From Reutealis trisperma (Eukaryota > Streptophyta > Magnoliopsida > Malpighiales > Euphorbiaceae), in contig CANTUT010000019.1 of the NCBI GenBank assembly GCA_947687605.1, forward strand, positions 9,441,501 to 9,505,500: 64,000 nucleotides of DNA. Reading direction: 5' to 3'. The position numbers were made by a program, and so were the translations under genes. Positions within the stretch are counted from its first letter, which is position 1. The number at the start of each line of letters is the position of its first letter. Shown in pieces: positions 48,301-59,816 of this stretch. The notes beneath the pieces are model-generated. The model had not been told where the DNA came from, made no database searches, and saw nothing but the letters and a program-made list of their open reading frames with translations.

Positions 48301-49495
48301 AAGTTCCTGGAGCAGTAAGCATATTTTTTTAACCCCTTCAGAACTCATTTTGTAATATGGATATCGTTTCACTATTTCTGTTCCAAACAATATTCTGTTA
48401 CGGTTGGATGTGCATTTTCTTTTGATTTTTCATTAAATATCATTTTTCATAAGAACATCAAGTCCATGATTAGTAGAATGTTGCTTGATTCTTTCATCAA
48501 TTGATCAGCATCTAATTCTAGCCTCTTCTCCATTGGGACTGTCTTTTTTGATAGATGAGTCCATTTAGTGTAAAGATCATTCACGCTCAGCAAATATAAG
48601 CAGCCATACCTCAACAACCCCAAGAAAATGGAAGTCTAATGTTGTAAAGGACTTCGCAACTTTTCACAATCTACAGCTTTCATTTTGCCTTTTTCATGCT
48701 GCAAGTTTTACAAACATGATTGGAAACTACTTACAAGAAATTGCAAATCAATTGAGGGCAGAGTCTTTTCAACCTTATCTTTTTCCACATCAGTAAATAT
48801 TCACATCCTCCAGCAATTTCTGCTGTACTTTGCATCACTTGACACATAAACTGCTTAAAACTATATGAATAATACCAATTGTTTTATATGAATTTCAAAA
48901 TTTGGAATACCTCTGTGAGGAATTTAGATTACTGGATCAAAATTGATGCATATCTAATGCTGTGTAGTGCAACACTATAATTAGAATTATTTGAACCCTA
49001 TGTTTCTGCAGTTCTTATGAAATTTTAGACAAGCTGTATTGAACTTGATGCAGACCATGGTTGCAGAACTGTTTTCAGCTTATTGAGAGCACAGAAATTC
49101 TATCCATTGCAATAGAATTTCTCATGCTGCTTCGGTTTTAATTAATTAATTAGTTAATTTATATATTTAAGGTTTCTTATTTTCTTCCTCGTTTGGAATT
49201 ACAAATTGACATGTTACATTCTTCTGCTTTATGAAATTTGAACTCCTTGAATGTTTGTCATTGAGAATATATATTTTTTTCTTTATGTAAGGTTTGCAGG
49301 GACATGGTATCTTTCAAACATGTCTTGGCCGCATTTCCTGTTGATTGCTGAGCTGCAGCTGTTGAAAATATTTAACCTCACTTGTGCTTCATTTGCCTTT
49401 TGCATTTAGCCAATGAGAATGGACTAAGCATCCAGGATTGCCCCGGTTTGGATGATCTCAGTATACATCTTCCTTCATGCCAGACTATGGTCTAA
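45372..49495 (+). pseudogene. Condensin complex subunit 2 (CAP-H/Barren) pseudogene, introns retained
   Basis: Blocks of a CAP-H protein, the kleisin of condensin, occur in order on the plus strand: about 45420-45710 (ISPTLRDIICHFDEDDQRSS, then a frame change into SFGNCEARTFNHDNETSIFS), 45885-46300 (FLFQWLGINSKQNRWAGPDH, later VDIFFPAKSPKSVVLPANRV, then a frame change into HYQPENLVKLFLLPNVL), 47030-47060 (CLGKQRREQS), 47658-about 47806 (frameshifted SWDNESIL region), 48205-48318 (KKNEVQYDKTSKQVD, one-base loss, KEILW region), and 49300-49495 (SFKHVLAAFPVDC, LCFICLLHLANENGLSIQDC, DDLSIHLP). Splice-like junctions between blocks survive. The last block alone has TGA and TAA stops. The N-terminal third of CAP-H is missing. 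It is a truncated, duplicated and dead gene. Confidence 0.88.
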
Positions 49496-51386
49496 GATTC
49501 TTTGTAAGTCTCACAATTTAACGTAATAAGGCATTGAGAAGGTTGAGTTTTCCATTTGAAGGCTTACCTCGAGCTATGAGCAACCTTCCCAGCTCTTGTA
49601 GTGGTAAAAGCATTAGGGTGTGGGGTCTGCACTCTGCAGGATAAACTTAGGATTGTCTTGGTTAGGTGATTTAGTGACTTACAGCCATGGCCAATTGACA
49701 TCGACTCGTGTGATATAGAGGTGATGCGTGATGCATTCCCATTTCTGGTCTTTGGCAAGAAATACCGTGTTGAATACATGCTTTATTTGTATTTTTAGGA
49801 CATTAACTTCGGTGCTTTGTGAGAATGAGGTCTATAGTTCAATTAATTGATCATGTGAAAAAGACCCAAAACTGACAAATTGGAAAACTACTGTAGTTTG
49901 GCATAAACATGATGCTGTTATGGTAATTTGCAGGTGTATCTTACCAAGATTTCTTAACTCTTTTTTTGTTATATCGAAAATTTTTCAAAGTGGAATTGAT
50001 TAGTTTTGAACTATAAGGCAGATACTTGACTGTTGGACTTAACCCATTGTTTACTTATCTTTCTTAAATTTACATCACAGGATAAGCAAAGATAAAATGC
50101 AATGCATAAAGGTGTTGTAGCACCAGTCAATATATATTCAGTGCATTGCATGGAGATGATTACCCTTTTTTTTTTTTTTTTTGACAGAGATTGTCATTTT
50201 AATTTTCAAAATATGTTTTAAGGATAAAAGCGAATCATTTAGTATTCAAAGAGGGAAAGAAAGATATCAAAACGTAGATCACTTGGTGATGTTTTTCTTA
50301 TGCAAAATAGAGATTATAGGAATCTCTCAACTACAGCTTATGGCGCCTCTGGTTATCTAGTTGATCTTGCCTCCATTATAGAATGATGATGATGATATGA
50401 TATCCATTGTCTGTGGCCCCCATTGATATGTAGGTCACCTATGGATAGTGTTTGTTTGTGAATTGGATTTGATGTGATTATCATTTTCGTAGTTTAAAGG
50501 CAGCAAAAAGTAACACGATAGGGATAAACTTGAAATTTGCAAAAGGGTTACTATATCTTATACTTGGCCACAGCTTGAAAAAAAGTGTAGCGACACACTT
50601 TCTTTTCTTTTATTTTATTGATCCACTTTTCTTGGGGTCATAAATCAAAAGAAAAACCAAATCATAATAAAGTTCTTACGACAATAGAAAAGCAATAGTA
50701 TGAATATGAAATCGAAAACCTTTGCTACAGACACAAAAAGGGATAGAGAGACATAGGGATTGGGCTATTTTGATGGGTCATTGAAAAAAAGCCGTAGCTT
50801 GGTCACTGTTTTTCAGTTTTCACACGGCTAAGTTAACCTTGGTTTGGGCCTTATTGACGCAAAATATGACACAAAATTTGGAGCTGAAAGACTCAAATTC
50901 AGACCCATATAAACCTCTGAATAGGGCAAAAAGGGTATTGAAAATGGACCACTTATGCACTGATGCAAGTGGTTAGTTGGGGAGTTGGGATTAGGGGCAA
51001 ATATTCTTGAGCGTGGGATGTAAAAATGAAAGATCATATTAGTAGGACCTACAGCAGATGTCCCCATTAGGGGCCCATTTTCAAGAAGCCTAGGGCTAAG
51101 ACCAATAACTGGAAGTTTCTATGGGAATAGAAAGAAGACCACTGGCAATAGCTGTCGTGGTCTTGTCCAACCATTAAACAAACAGAACGGCAAAGAAAAA
51201 AGGTAAAAGAAAGAAAGTTAAGAGCCTGGGAATATGCTTTCACCGACCTTATCAGCCATTGTCCAATTAGATTCCAATACCCTCCCTTGTTGCATGTTCT
51301 GTTGTCCCTCCCTTCTTGCTTCCTACCTATACTTTTCTTGTACATTGGATTTTTGTATCCTGTCTATATTGAATAATAATAAAATA

Positions 51387-51678
51387 CTTCCTCCATTTCT
51401 TTTTAATTTACGTTTCTTGAAGAATTTTTTTTTAAATAATCCGTCATTTTAAAAAATTAATGAGACTTTAATTTTTTTTTCAATTTTATTAATTTTTTTT
51501 CAATTTTATTCTTATTCTTGTTAATATTTATTACTCTATAATTAATACACATATTATCCAGTACTCTATAATGAATGAGGATAATTCTATCATTTTATTC
51601 TTAGAACTTAGCATAAATTAATTATATCTTAATCTTTGTAAAACAATAAAAATGTCAATTAAAAATGAATAAAGGGAA
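51387..51678. mobile_element. Stowaway-type MITE
   Basis: Left end CTTCCTCCATTTCTTTTTAA; the reverse complement of the right end reads TTCCCTTTATTCATTTTTAA. TA flanks both ends (51385-51386, 51679-51680). 292 bp, non-coding and diverged. Confidence 0.65.
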
Positions 51679-53121
51679 TAATATAAAAAATTATTATAAA
51701 AAAGTAGGGGCTTAACCTAACACATACACGTAGTTTTATAAATAGACAAGTATTAAAATCTAAATTACCTCTAATTATTATAATTCATGTGTTAAACAAA
51801 TGTATTATTAACAGAGAGCGTAGAACGACTGGTAAGATTTGTTTTAATTTAAATAGAGCTCTCAAGTTTGAGTTTTGGATATGCAGTTATTTTAAAAACT
51901 TTTGAAAGAGAATTTTGTCGTCTTTGTGATCTCATCCGGCTAGAATAATGATCAATAAGAGTTACTAAATAAAAAAAAAGTGTATTATTAGTTCCATTGC
52001 TAATATTTAATTATTAAGGCTTTGTATACAAATTTATCTCAAATTTTATAGTATTTTTTTTAATCATACTCAATTTTTAATATTTATATTGGAAGGAAAC
52101 ATGCACGATTTTTCTCCTAATTGGCACTTCTATATAATAACTTTTTTTATGAGACCCATTGATAATTTAATTAAAAAAAAAAAACTTACTAAAAAGAAAT
52201 AAGAAAAAAATAATTATTTGATTGAGAAAATAGAAGAAGAGAAATAAGAAGAAGACACAATAACTCTCACCTTCATCATCCATTATTTTAGTTATACAAA
52301 TTGAACCAACAAATGGAGAATTGCGTGATTTCTTTTTCAAATTAATTTTTGTGGGATATAATTACAAATAAATTTTTAAATTACAATAAAATTATTTAAA
52401 AGTAAAAAATAGAATATAATAGTGAAAAACTACAAAGTTGAGGATACGTAGATTAGGCTATTAGGCTTTAATTAATTCATTCTGCTCTTTAGGCTGCATA
52501 ATTTGGGACTCAATGGGAATAAGAATATGCTTATATTATTCAATGCATGCACAGAGAATGTAAACCCTATCTTTACCATAGGCTGACCTAGTTTAAGAAT
52601 TGATTGATCTACAATTACTGGCGAACTGAAAATGAAAATTTCTATTTGAAAATGCCATTGCATTAATTAGCAATTGCTTAAATTTAATTCGATTAATCAG
52701 CAAAATTTATTGCATTGCCTAGATGCGTACTTTGACTAGCCACCATTCTTTTTTTTCTTTTTAAATTTATTTATATATATATATTTAAAATTAAAAATCC
52801 CATATTTTATTTATACGTTCCATTCAATATATATATATATATTTTTTGTAAATTTAGTAGTTAGGTAATATTACGAGTCAATGTGCTTAGCTAAAAACAG
52901 ATCATTCATACTGAAATTAAAAATTTATAAAAAAAATCTCATTTATATTTTAACCCTAAAAATAAAATCAGATAAATACAGAGAAGAATAAACTCTCTTT
53001 CCGAGTATCTTTCTTTTTGTCTTTGCTGTCTTTCTTTTATATATATATATATATATGTCCTTATACAGGCCCGTACCTAGACTCTACTGCCACAAACTCC
53101 TCTTACTCTTTCTGCTTCACA

Positions 53122-53129
53122 TATATAAA
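53122..53129 (+). promoter_or_regulatory. TATA box (TATATAAA)
   Basis: TATATAAA 63 bp before the start codon of the DUF4408/DUF761 gene, leaving room for a leader of about 30-40 nt. The (TA) run at 53039-53056 is a less likely alternative. Confidence 0.55.
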
Positions 53130-53191
53130 ACATCCTTCAAAATAAAATTAACCCACAAAACAAAACGTAATTATATTTCTTAATTATTATT

Positions 53192-53779
53192 ATGAGCAAG
53201 TTAAAGAAGTCTCAAATTCTAATGCTATCACTCTTAGCTGCTCTTCTCTTTGTAACACCCCTTTTATCTTCTTCATTAAGGCCTAAGTACCTCTACTTTA
53301 TTATTAATCTTGTTATTATAGCTCTTGGAGCTGAAGCTGGTCTTCTCTCTGCTGCCTTCGCCAAGCCCAATTTAGATGATCACAATAAAAAAAATTATGC
53401 TAGTCCCATTTCAGCAAAAGCAAAAACTTCACCCCAAGAATCAGTAGCCTCTTCCCCTGAGCCTCGATGCAGTGAAAAGAAAGCTAGAGTTGTCCAAAAA
53501 TCGGCTTCAGAAAAGATTGGTAGCTCTGGTGATAGTGTGAATAAGTTGGAGAAAGAAGTAAAGAAATGCCCTTCTATGCCAAGTCTTTTCTTTATAGGAA
53601 GTGGAGATGTAGAAGATGCGGTTCAAGAACATGAACAAGTAAAAGAAGAAGAAGAAGAAGAAGAAGATCTTAATGGGCAAGAATTGTTCACTAAAGCTGA
53701 AATATTCATTGGGAATTTTTACCAACAGTTAAAGATGCAAAGAGAAGAGTCTTGGAGTAAGAGGATTCATGAGTTTTAG
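53192..53779 (+). CDS. DUF4408/DUF761 domain membrane protein
   Basis: Single-exon gene, 195 residues, ATG in TTATTATGAGC. Two hydrophobic segments near the N terminus, about residues 9-28 (ILMLSLLAALLFVTPLLSSS) and 33-56 (YLYFIINLVIIALGAEAGLL), form the DUF4408 part. Residues about 60-155 are polar and probably disordered, including an EEEEEEE acidic run. The C terminus has the DUF761 motif ELFTKAEIFIGNFYQQLKMQ followed by REESWSKRIHEF. The family is plant-specific and of unknown biochemical role; DUF761 proteins have been linked to growth and stress responses. A TATATAAA box lies upstream. Neighbours are far away. Confidence 0.9.
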   Translation: MSKLKKSQILMLSLLAALLFVTPLLSSSLRPKYLYFIINLVIIALGAEAGLLSAAFAKPNLDDHNKKNYASPISAKAKTSPQESVASSPEPRCSEKKARVVQKSASEKIGSSGDSVNKLEKEVKKCPSMPSLFFIGSGDVEDAVQEHEQVKEEEEEEEDLNGQELFTKAEIFIGNFYQQLKMQREESWSKRIHEF

Positions 53780-56700
53780 CAGAAAGCCTTTTAAGTTTTT
53801 TGCCTTAATAATTAATTAATTATTTTGATCTATACATTAATATATTCTAGAATCATGTGATTTTATAAGCTATGATCAGTTTATAGAATCATTGGTTTTG
53901 GGTGGGAATTAATTAGTTAATTATGATTAGACAAAGAGAGGATTCAAATTCAACCATAACATTTCATCCATGGTTGATCATGTATTTATTCTTAATTATC
54001 AGCTAATCATTGGGTTTTGTTTTGTACATATTTTAGTTTCCTCTTCTGCTTCTGTCGTGTCTAAAGCTGAAAGATTTTAAGTTTGAATTAGCCAAATTTA
54101 CCATTGAAGTTTCTACTACGCACTGGCTAGTTTCTGTTGCCGTGATTACAATTCCTGTTATTAATATTATAACAGGTGATGATTATATATATATATATAT
54201 ATATATATGTTAGTCATAGTGCAAAGACACTTCAACGAAATTTCATGTGTTGAGTGCCATGGGATTAAATATAAAAATATGTATATTGATTTGTATATGA
54301 TACCTTATAAAATATAATTATTAATAAGATTTATGTGTTGTGTTATTTCTCGTCTTTATTATTTTTTTATGACATAAATTCTTTTATCTGATCTTTAACT
54401 AATTAATTAATTATTTTTTTATGATATGCAAAAAAAATGTTCAGTCATTTATCTCACAAACCTAAAAAGACCAAATTAAGATGGCAGTTTCAGTGTTCTT
54501 CCAATGAAGGGTAGTGCAATATTGTATATTACATTTATTTTTCTTTTGACAAAAATTAAAAAATAAATTGCTTTAAAAAATCAAAAAAATAAATAAAAAT
54601 AAAAATGTTATACTCTTAATTGTAAATTAATATTTACTTTGGACGCAGAAGTATAAATTTTAGAGAGGCAACAATAAAATCATAACCCAATGTTGAATCC
54701 TTACATAGATGGATATCATATACTTGCCAACCATGCTATTTCTTCAATAATTGTATTATTGGTGTTTGAACTTTTTAAATATATTATATTGGTGTTTGAA
54801 TAATTTTTTTTCTTTGACGAGCTTCACAATTTTTAAAAAATAATCTCATACAAACATTTTTAGTATTTTTTCAGTCACTGGAATATTAATTTGTAATTTT
54901 AAAATCTTTAATATTAGAGGAAAAACAAGACAAAACATTTGGATTGTTGAATACCAAAGTAAGATTTTGAATGGAGTTGAAAAATTGCAATTAAGAGAAA
55001 TAAGAATTGCAAATCAACACTCTCGTAACTGAAAAATGATTAAAAATATTTATAAGAAATTATTTTTAAAAATTGAAAATTATCAAAAAAAAAAAAATTG
55101 TCCAAACATCAAAATCCCATGCTAAAAAAAAGAAGACATAAATGCAAGTTATATAATTATGCTTTAAAGCATACAAGTGGAGATAACTTTTAATTAAAAT
55201 CGCATAAAAATTTCATCTAAGCTTGAATTAATATGTTTAGGATTTAATAATCTTCCAAGTTTTCTAATATCAACACCTTCACTTTAGATGTATATATATC
55301 CATTTGTTTTTAGTTTGATATTTTCCTTAAATTTTATTTATAATAATTAGGAAATTGGTGAGATTAATTGGAATCTTAACTTCACTGTTAGATAATTTTT
55401 TTTTTTCAATCAAGAATTGTAATCCAATCAATGCACAAAGAGGTCTAAATGTAGTTTCATGCAAGTATAAATGGTGACAACCAAATAAAATGAGAGGTGA
55501 GTAAATATATGGTGGGGTAAGTTTCCATAATTTTTTCCCACCTTATGTATGTATTCAATTCATTCAGTTCAATGTCAACTTTTTCTACATTTCCCTTCTT
55601 TAGTTTCTAATAAAAAGTTGAATCCCTTTTGTCACAATTTCACTTTATATCTCTCACCGTGTGGTGCTGAGAATAAGAAATAATAAGAAGGGGACACATT
55701 CTTTTCTTTTTCTTTACCTTTCAAATCTAATAAAATTCCATTTATGTGGAGCCTATTGGTAGGAATTAAAATGAGAATTAGCAGGGTAGATTTTGATATT
55801 TTCATTTTCTCCTCATGAATGATTCTAATAAAATTGAGGTGAAGTAAATAATTTTTAGGGCAAATACAAAATAAAGATTGAGATTCTCATTAGTATTTTT
55901 ATAATTTTATTAATGTTAAAACTTCATAATTTATATTTAATAAAATATTATATATAATTATATTAAGTTTTATATAATATTAACTAATATTTAAAAAAAT
56001 AAAATTAAATACTTAATAATATAATTTAAAAAAATAATATATATATATAATATAATATTATAATAAAAATTATATATATATATTAATTTAATGTAATCGA
56101 GGCAGGACGAGAAAATTCAATCTCATCATTGCCTCGTCACTGTAAATAAGATAAAAATTCCACATTAAATTCAAGGTGGAGATAAATTTCCATTGGGACG
56201 GATAGAATTTTACTTTCTCTACCTATTGGCTGCTTGCTCGTGTATATATATGGATCCTTATCTCATATAATTGTTGCCTTTGATATGTACACATATGCAT
56301 ATTCTCATGGCAACATGTGTGTGTCATATTTCATTTATAGTCATAAGAATTGATTTATGATTTTGTTCTTTAAGTTCTCTTCTTTAAGAATTGATTTATG
56401 GCAACATGTGTGTATCATTTTGATGCATGCAAATCATCTTTTTCCCATTTGGCCAAAAAAAAAAAAAAAAAATTCATCTTTTTCCCCTATTATTAATTTC
56501 CTTTTTCTTTTTCTTGATGTGAAAATTTTCATGTGATGTGATTCATAATGGGCCCACATTTACCTCAAATTTTTTAAATTAGTATTTTATCGATGAAATT
56601 TTACTTAATTAAAAAATAATCTTTTCCAATTCAACCTTTTTCAATTCAAAAAAAAAAAAAAAAATCTTTTTAAAAATTGATTAAATAATTTATCAATTTT

Positions 56701-58679
56701 GACTATATTAATTAAGTGTCGTTGCATCCAATTTTTATTAAATTTTGTTAAAAAATAAAAAATCAAATATTAATATTCAATACATTTTTATATTTATCCT
56801 CAAAAAAATTTTAGATGCACTGAATTTACTACATCACTTATAAGTTAAATCAATAAAAACAAGACATATTAATTAATAATACTAAATTATTTATAAATTA
56901 TACGCATAAATTAATATAATATAAATAAATTATATCAATTAATGATGTTATAATTTATTAGTAATTTGACATCATTAATTGATATATCATATTTATATTG
57001 ATTTGATTTAGTCTATAAGTAACGTGATAAGTTCAATTTATCTAAAAATTTCTCTCCTATTCTCTCATATTTTTTCTCCGCTAGCTCTAATAAAAAAAAA
57101 AAAAGCTACAATCAATGTCCAAGCAAAAATCAATTACTACCTTGGATTTAGACTAAAAAATTTTCCTTTTCAAGCTATAAGAAATGATACAACCTTAAAA
57201 ATTATAAAATTAATACTTAACATCTTAATTCTTTTAGACAATAATCAAAGTTTAATAAAAAATTTTCTACAGGTCGACTTCAATTTTAATTTTAAATTTT
57301 CTTATTTACACAAAATGTACACTTTGTATACCACCTATCTGAAGTGCGTTCTATTTTTATAATGGACTACTTTATACGAGGGTTGATGCGCAAAGATAAT
57401 GACAAAAATTTTTGAATTTTTTTTTTTGTAGTAAAAATTTTTGGATTAGTTATTTATCCATTAAACAAAATGTAGTTTCAAATTTTTATTTATCGAGCAA
57501 CGTTAAACTGCATATTTATACCTTTATTATTTTTTTTTCTTAATACTTGAAACATAAAAAAAAAGGAATAAAATGCTAATATTAAATGCTAATTAAGCGT
57601 CCAAGCAGATTAATTAACAGAATCAAAGAAGTAATTAGAACCAGAAAATTTAAGATTATATCATTCCAACTAATTAAAATAATGACCAAAAAATAACCTT
57701 ATATGAATTAATATTTAGAGTTGGGTATATGTATCTGATCCAAGAACTATTATGATATCAAAGTCTCTGCTAACTCTTTTCCATCTTCATATTGGTTTCG
57801 GAATCATTAATTACCCAAAAAAAAAAAAAAGGTTCATGTAATGGACAAATAATGTAATAAAAAGGAAGTGAAAAGAAAAGGTATTTATCTGATTAGGTTC
57901 ATAGCAGAATTAATTCTGAATTGCTGTTTGATGCGCACAAAATTCATTGGCCTATGAGACATTAATTCCGAAAAATACTATATATACAATTGAACTTCGA
58001 TGCTTCCAAGTCCCATGCTTATATATAGAATCGGATCAATTGTTTTGCAAGTGGAAGCCTATACATTGGAGGCAATGTTTATGAAATTCTGATGCATTTT
58101 TGCATCAAATGTGTTAGTACAAAAAGGTAAATTATTCTACTTCTGATATTTGTCATAATTAATATTTTAATTTCTTTCTATTTCAAAATTAACAATTGTA
58201 ATCATTATATTAACTTTATTTTTAGAAAAACATAAGATTTTGAGAGATTACAACGTTTTATTCTAATAAAACAAAATCCAGATTCTATTATGTTTTGAAA
58301 TTTTAACATTTTATTAAGCAAAAACTGATGTATTAAAATATAATTTAATTAGTAATATCACGTTAGTTTCACCCATCGTACTAAATCACTTCTTTAGACT
58401 GATTTAAGGCAAATTATTCAGGTCCAAAATGAATTGTAAATGAGAAAAATTCTCAATTTAGTTGAATTTGATTAGATCAAAGTGTTCGAATTTACCGGCC
58501 GTTGACTGTAGTCTTAAGCATACCAACTCATTGTCCTATCTAATGTATGTATGTATTGAATTAGACGTCAACTGAACAGCCATATTTTTTGTATGTCGCA
58601 TAAAATAGAAATACTGGCACTTCAACAACCAAACATTTTAAAAAGAAAACAATCTAAAACATGCTAGTCTTTTTCTGAT
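53780..58679. other. Intergenic, AT-rich
   Basis: About 4.9 kb without a supportable gene. It contains a TA run (54184-54209), a repeated ATGGCAACATGTGTGT motif near 56308 and 56399, and a degenerate stretch near 56100-56200. The frame at 57024-57362 is Ile/Leu/Asn/Lys-rich with no family resemblance and is judged chance. Confidence 0.55.
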
Positions 58680-59164
58680 AGGGCAATTTTGCGTCAGCAA
58701 ACAGGCTTCCCATGCCAGAAGAAAATTTTGCACCTCAGATTTCACCTCCAAGAATATAGTCACAAGTTATCAAATTTGCTTCTGTGCTCAACTCCTGCAG
58801 TGTTATGGTTGGAGCTCATGAAGCTGGCCTCACGAATGAGGTGTTCCTGCCTGATGGAGCAGTAATAGTGCAAGTAATTCCCCTCGGGTTAGAATGGGCA
58901 TCGGCAAACTACTATGGTGATCCGGCAAACAAGATGAGTGTAAAATACCTTGAGCACAAGATTCAGCCAGAGGAGAGCTCCCTCTTGGACCAATATGGTC
59001 ATGATCACCCAGCAACTGTTGATCCCCACTCAATATTCTTGGAGGTTTACTCTGCTGCCAGAGGTGTGTATGTTGATGGACAGAATTTGAAGATTAATGT
59101 GACGAGGTTCAGGAAAATCATGGTTAAAGCAAAGGAGCTCATTGGGCACTCTCCTTTGAATTGA
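58680..59164 (+). pseudogene. GT61 (DUF563) glycosyltransferase, C-terminal fragment
   Basis: The frame from 58766 to the TGA at 59164 reads VIKFASVLNSCSVMVGAHEA, then GLTNEVFLPDGAVIVQVIPL and LEWASANYYGDPANKMSVKY, ending in VYVDGQNLKINVTRFRKIM. This is the C-terminal part of a plant GT61 family protein, Golgi enzymes that add xylose, arabinose or GlcNAc to glycans. An in-frame TAG at 58757-58759 directly precedes it, the sequence upstream (58680-58756) only loosely resembles the preceding part of the domain, and no exon encoding the rest is found within several kilobases. The usual GAHGAGLTN motif reads GAHEAGLTN. It is most likely a truncated pseudogene; a distant upstream exon or use of the ATG at 58805 cannot be excluded. 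Confidence 0.75.
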
Positions 59165-59816
59165 AGAAATCTTGGATCTGTCAGTTGAAATTACATTGGA
59201 TAGATATTGTAAAAAGCAGCAGTTGAAAATACATCACGCAGACCAAGCAACAACATATAAATATTGTTCACCAATAACTTGAAAGCTGCATTACACAATC
59301 TTAGGACAATAGTTCATAATATACTGCACAATCATCACTACTTTCTTCCAATTTGCAGCTAGAAAATTCAACATTACTCGGTAAAGCTTTACAGGAGGAA
59401 TTATAAATGATACAAATCATAAATGAAACTTTGAATAGAAATATGAAAGCTACATGAAGCTAACTTCTTTCTCACCTAAGCTGATATCAGATGGCAACCA
59501 ACAACTAGGTTAAGCAGAATGTTAGCAATTATGATCAGACCAGACTTCCAGACCTATAGCCATGTCAGGTTGTCAAACAGGCCCAAACTAACTAAAACAG
59601 CAGAAGTTATAGCACCCTAATATCATAGACCAATCATAAGCAAACAAAAAGCCAGGAAAGTAGTTATTCATTTCTAGGCTATGCCTGCATTGCCATTGAA
59701 TAATAAATTTGGCCTAAGGGCAAGATATGCTCAATCAATATGTGCACTTAACTGAAGCAGGTGAAAGCCTACCAGCCATATGAGCTCATATTGCAGGTTA
59801 TTTCAGAATAACATAA
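59165..59816. other. Convergent intergenic stretch
   Basis: 3' flank of the GT61 fragment and presumed 3' UTR of RTL2 on the other strand. No gene is seen. Confidence 0.55.

Larger units (their letters stand above)
49496..53191. other. Intergenic
   Basis: About 3.7 kb. Apart from a Stowaway element (51387-51678) I see no supportable gene. The minus-strand frames at 50828-51345 are short, adjoining and unrelated to a known family. Upstream of the DUF4408 gene lie a TA run (53039-53056) and a TATATAAA box. Confidence 0.5.

Noticed and set aside
49590..49650. tRNA-like or SINE-like segment (AGTGGTAAAAGCATTAGGGT)
   Set aside because: Resembles an A-box only; no B-box at the right spacing and no cloverleaf could be drawn.
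50828..51345. Two adjoining minus-strand frames
   Set aside because: No recognisable domain, different frames, no start context; left as intergenic.
57024..57362. 112-codon plus-strand frame
   Set aside because: Ile/Asn/Lys/Leu-rich sequence typical of random AT-rich DNA; no domain, no splice or promoter support.
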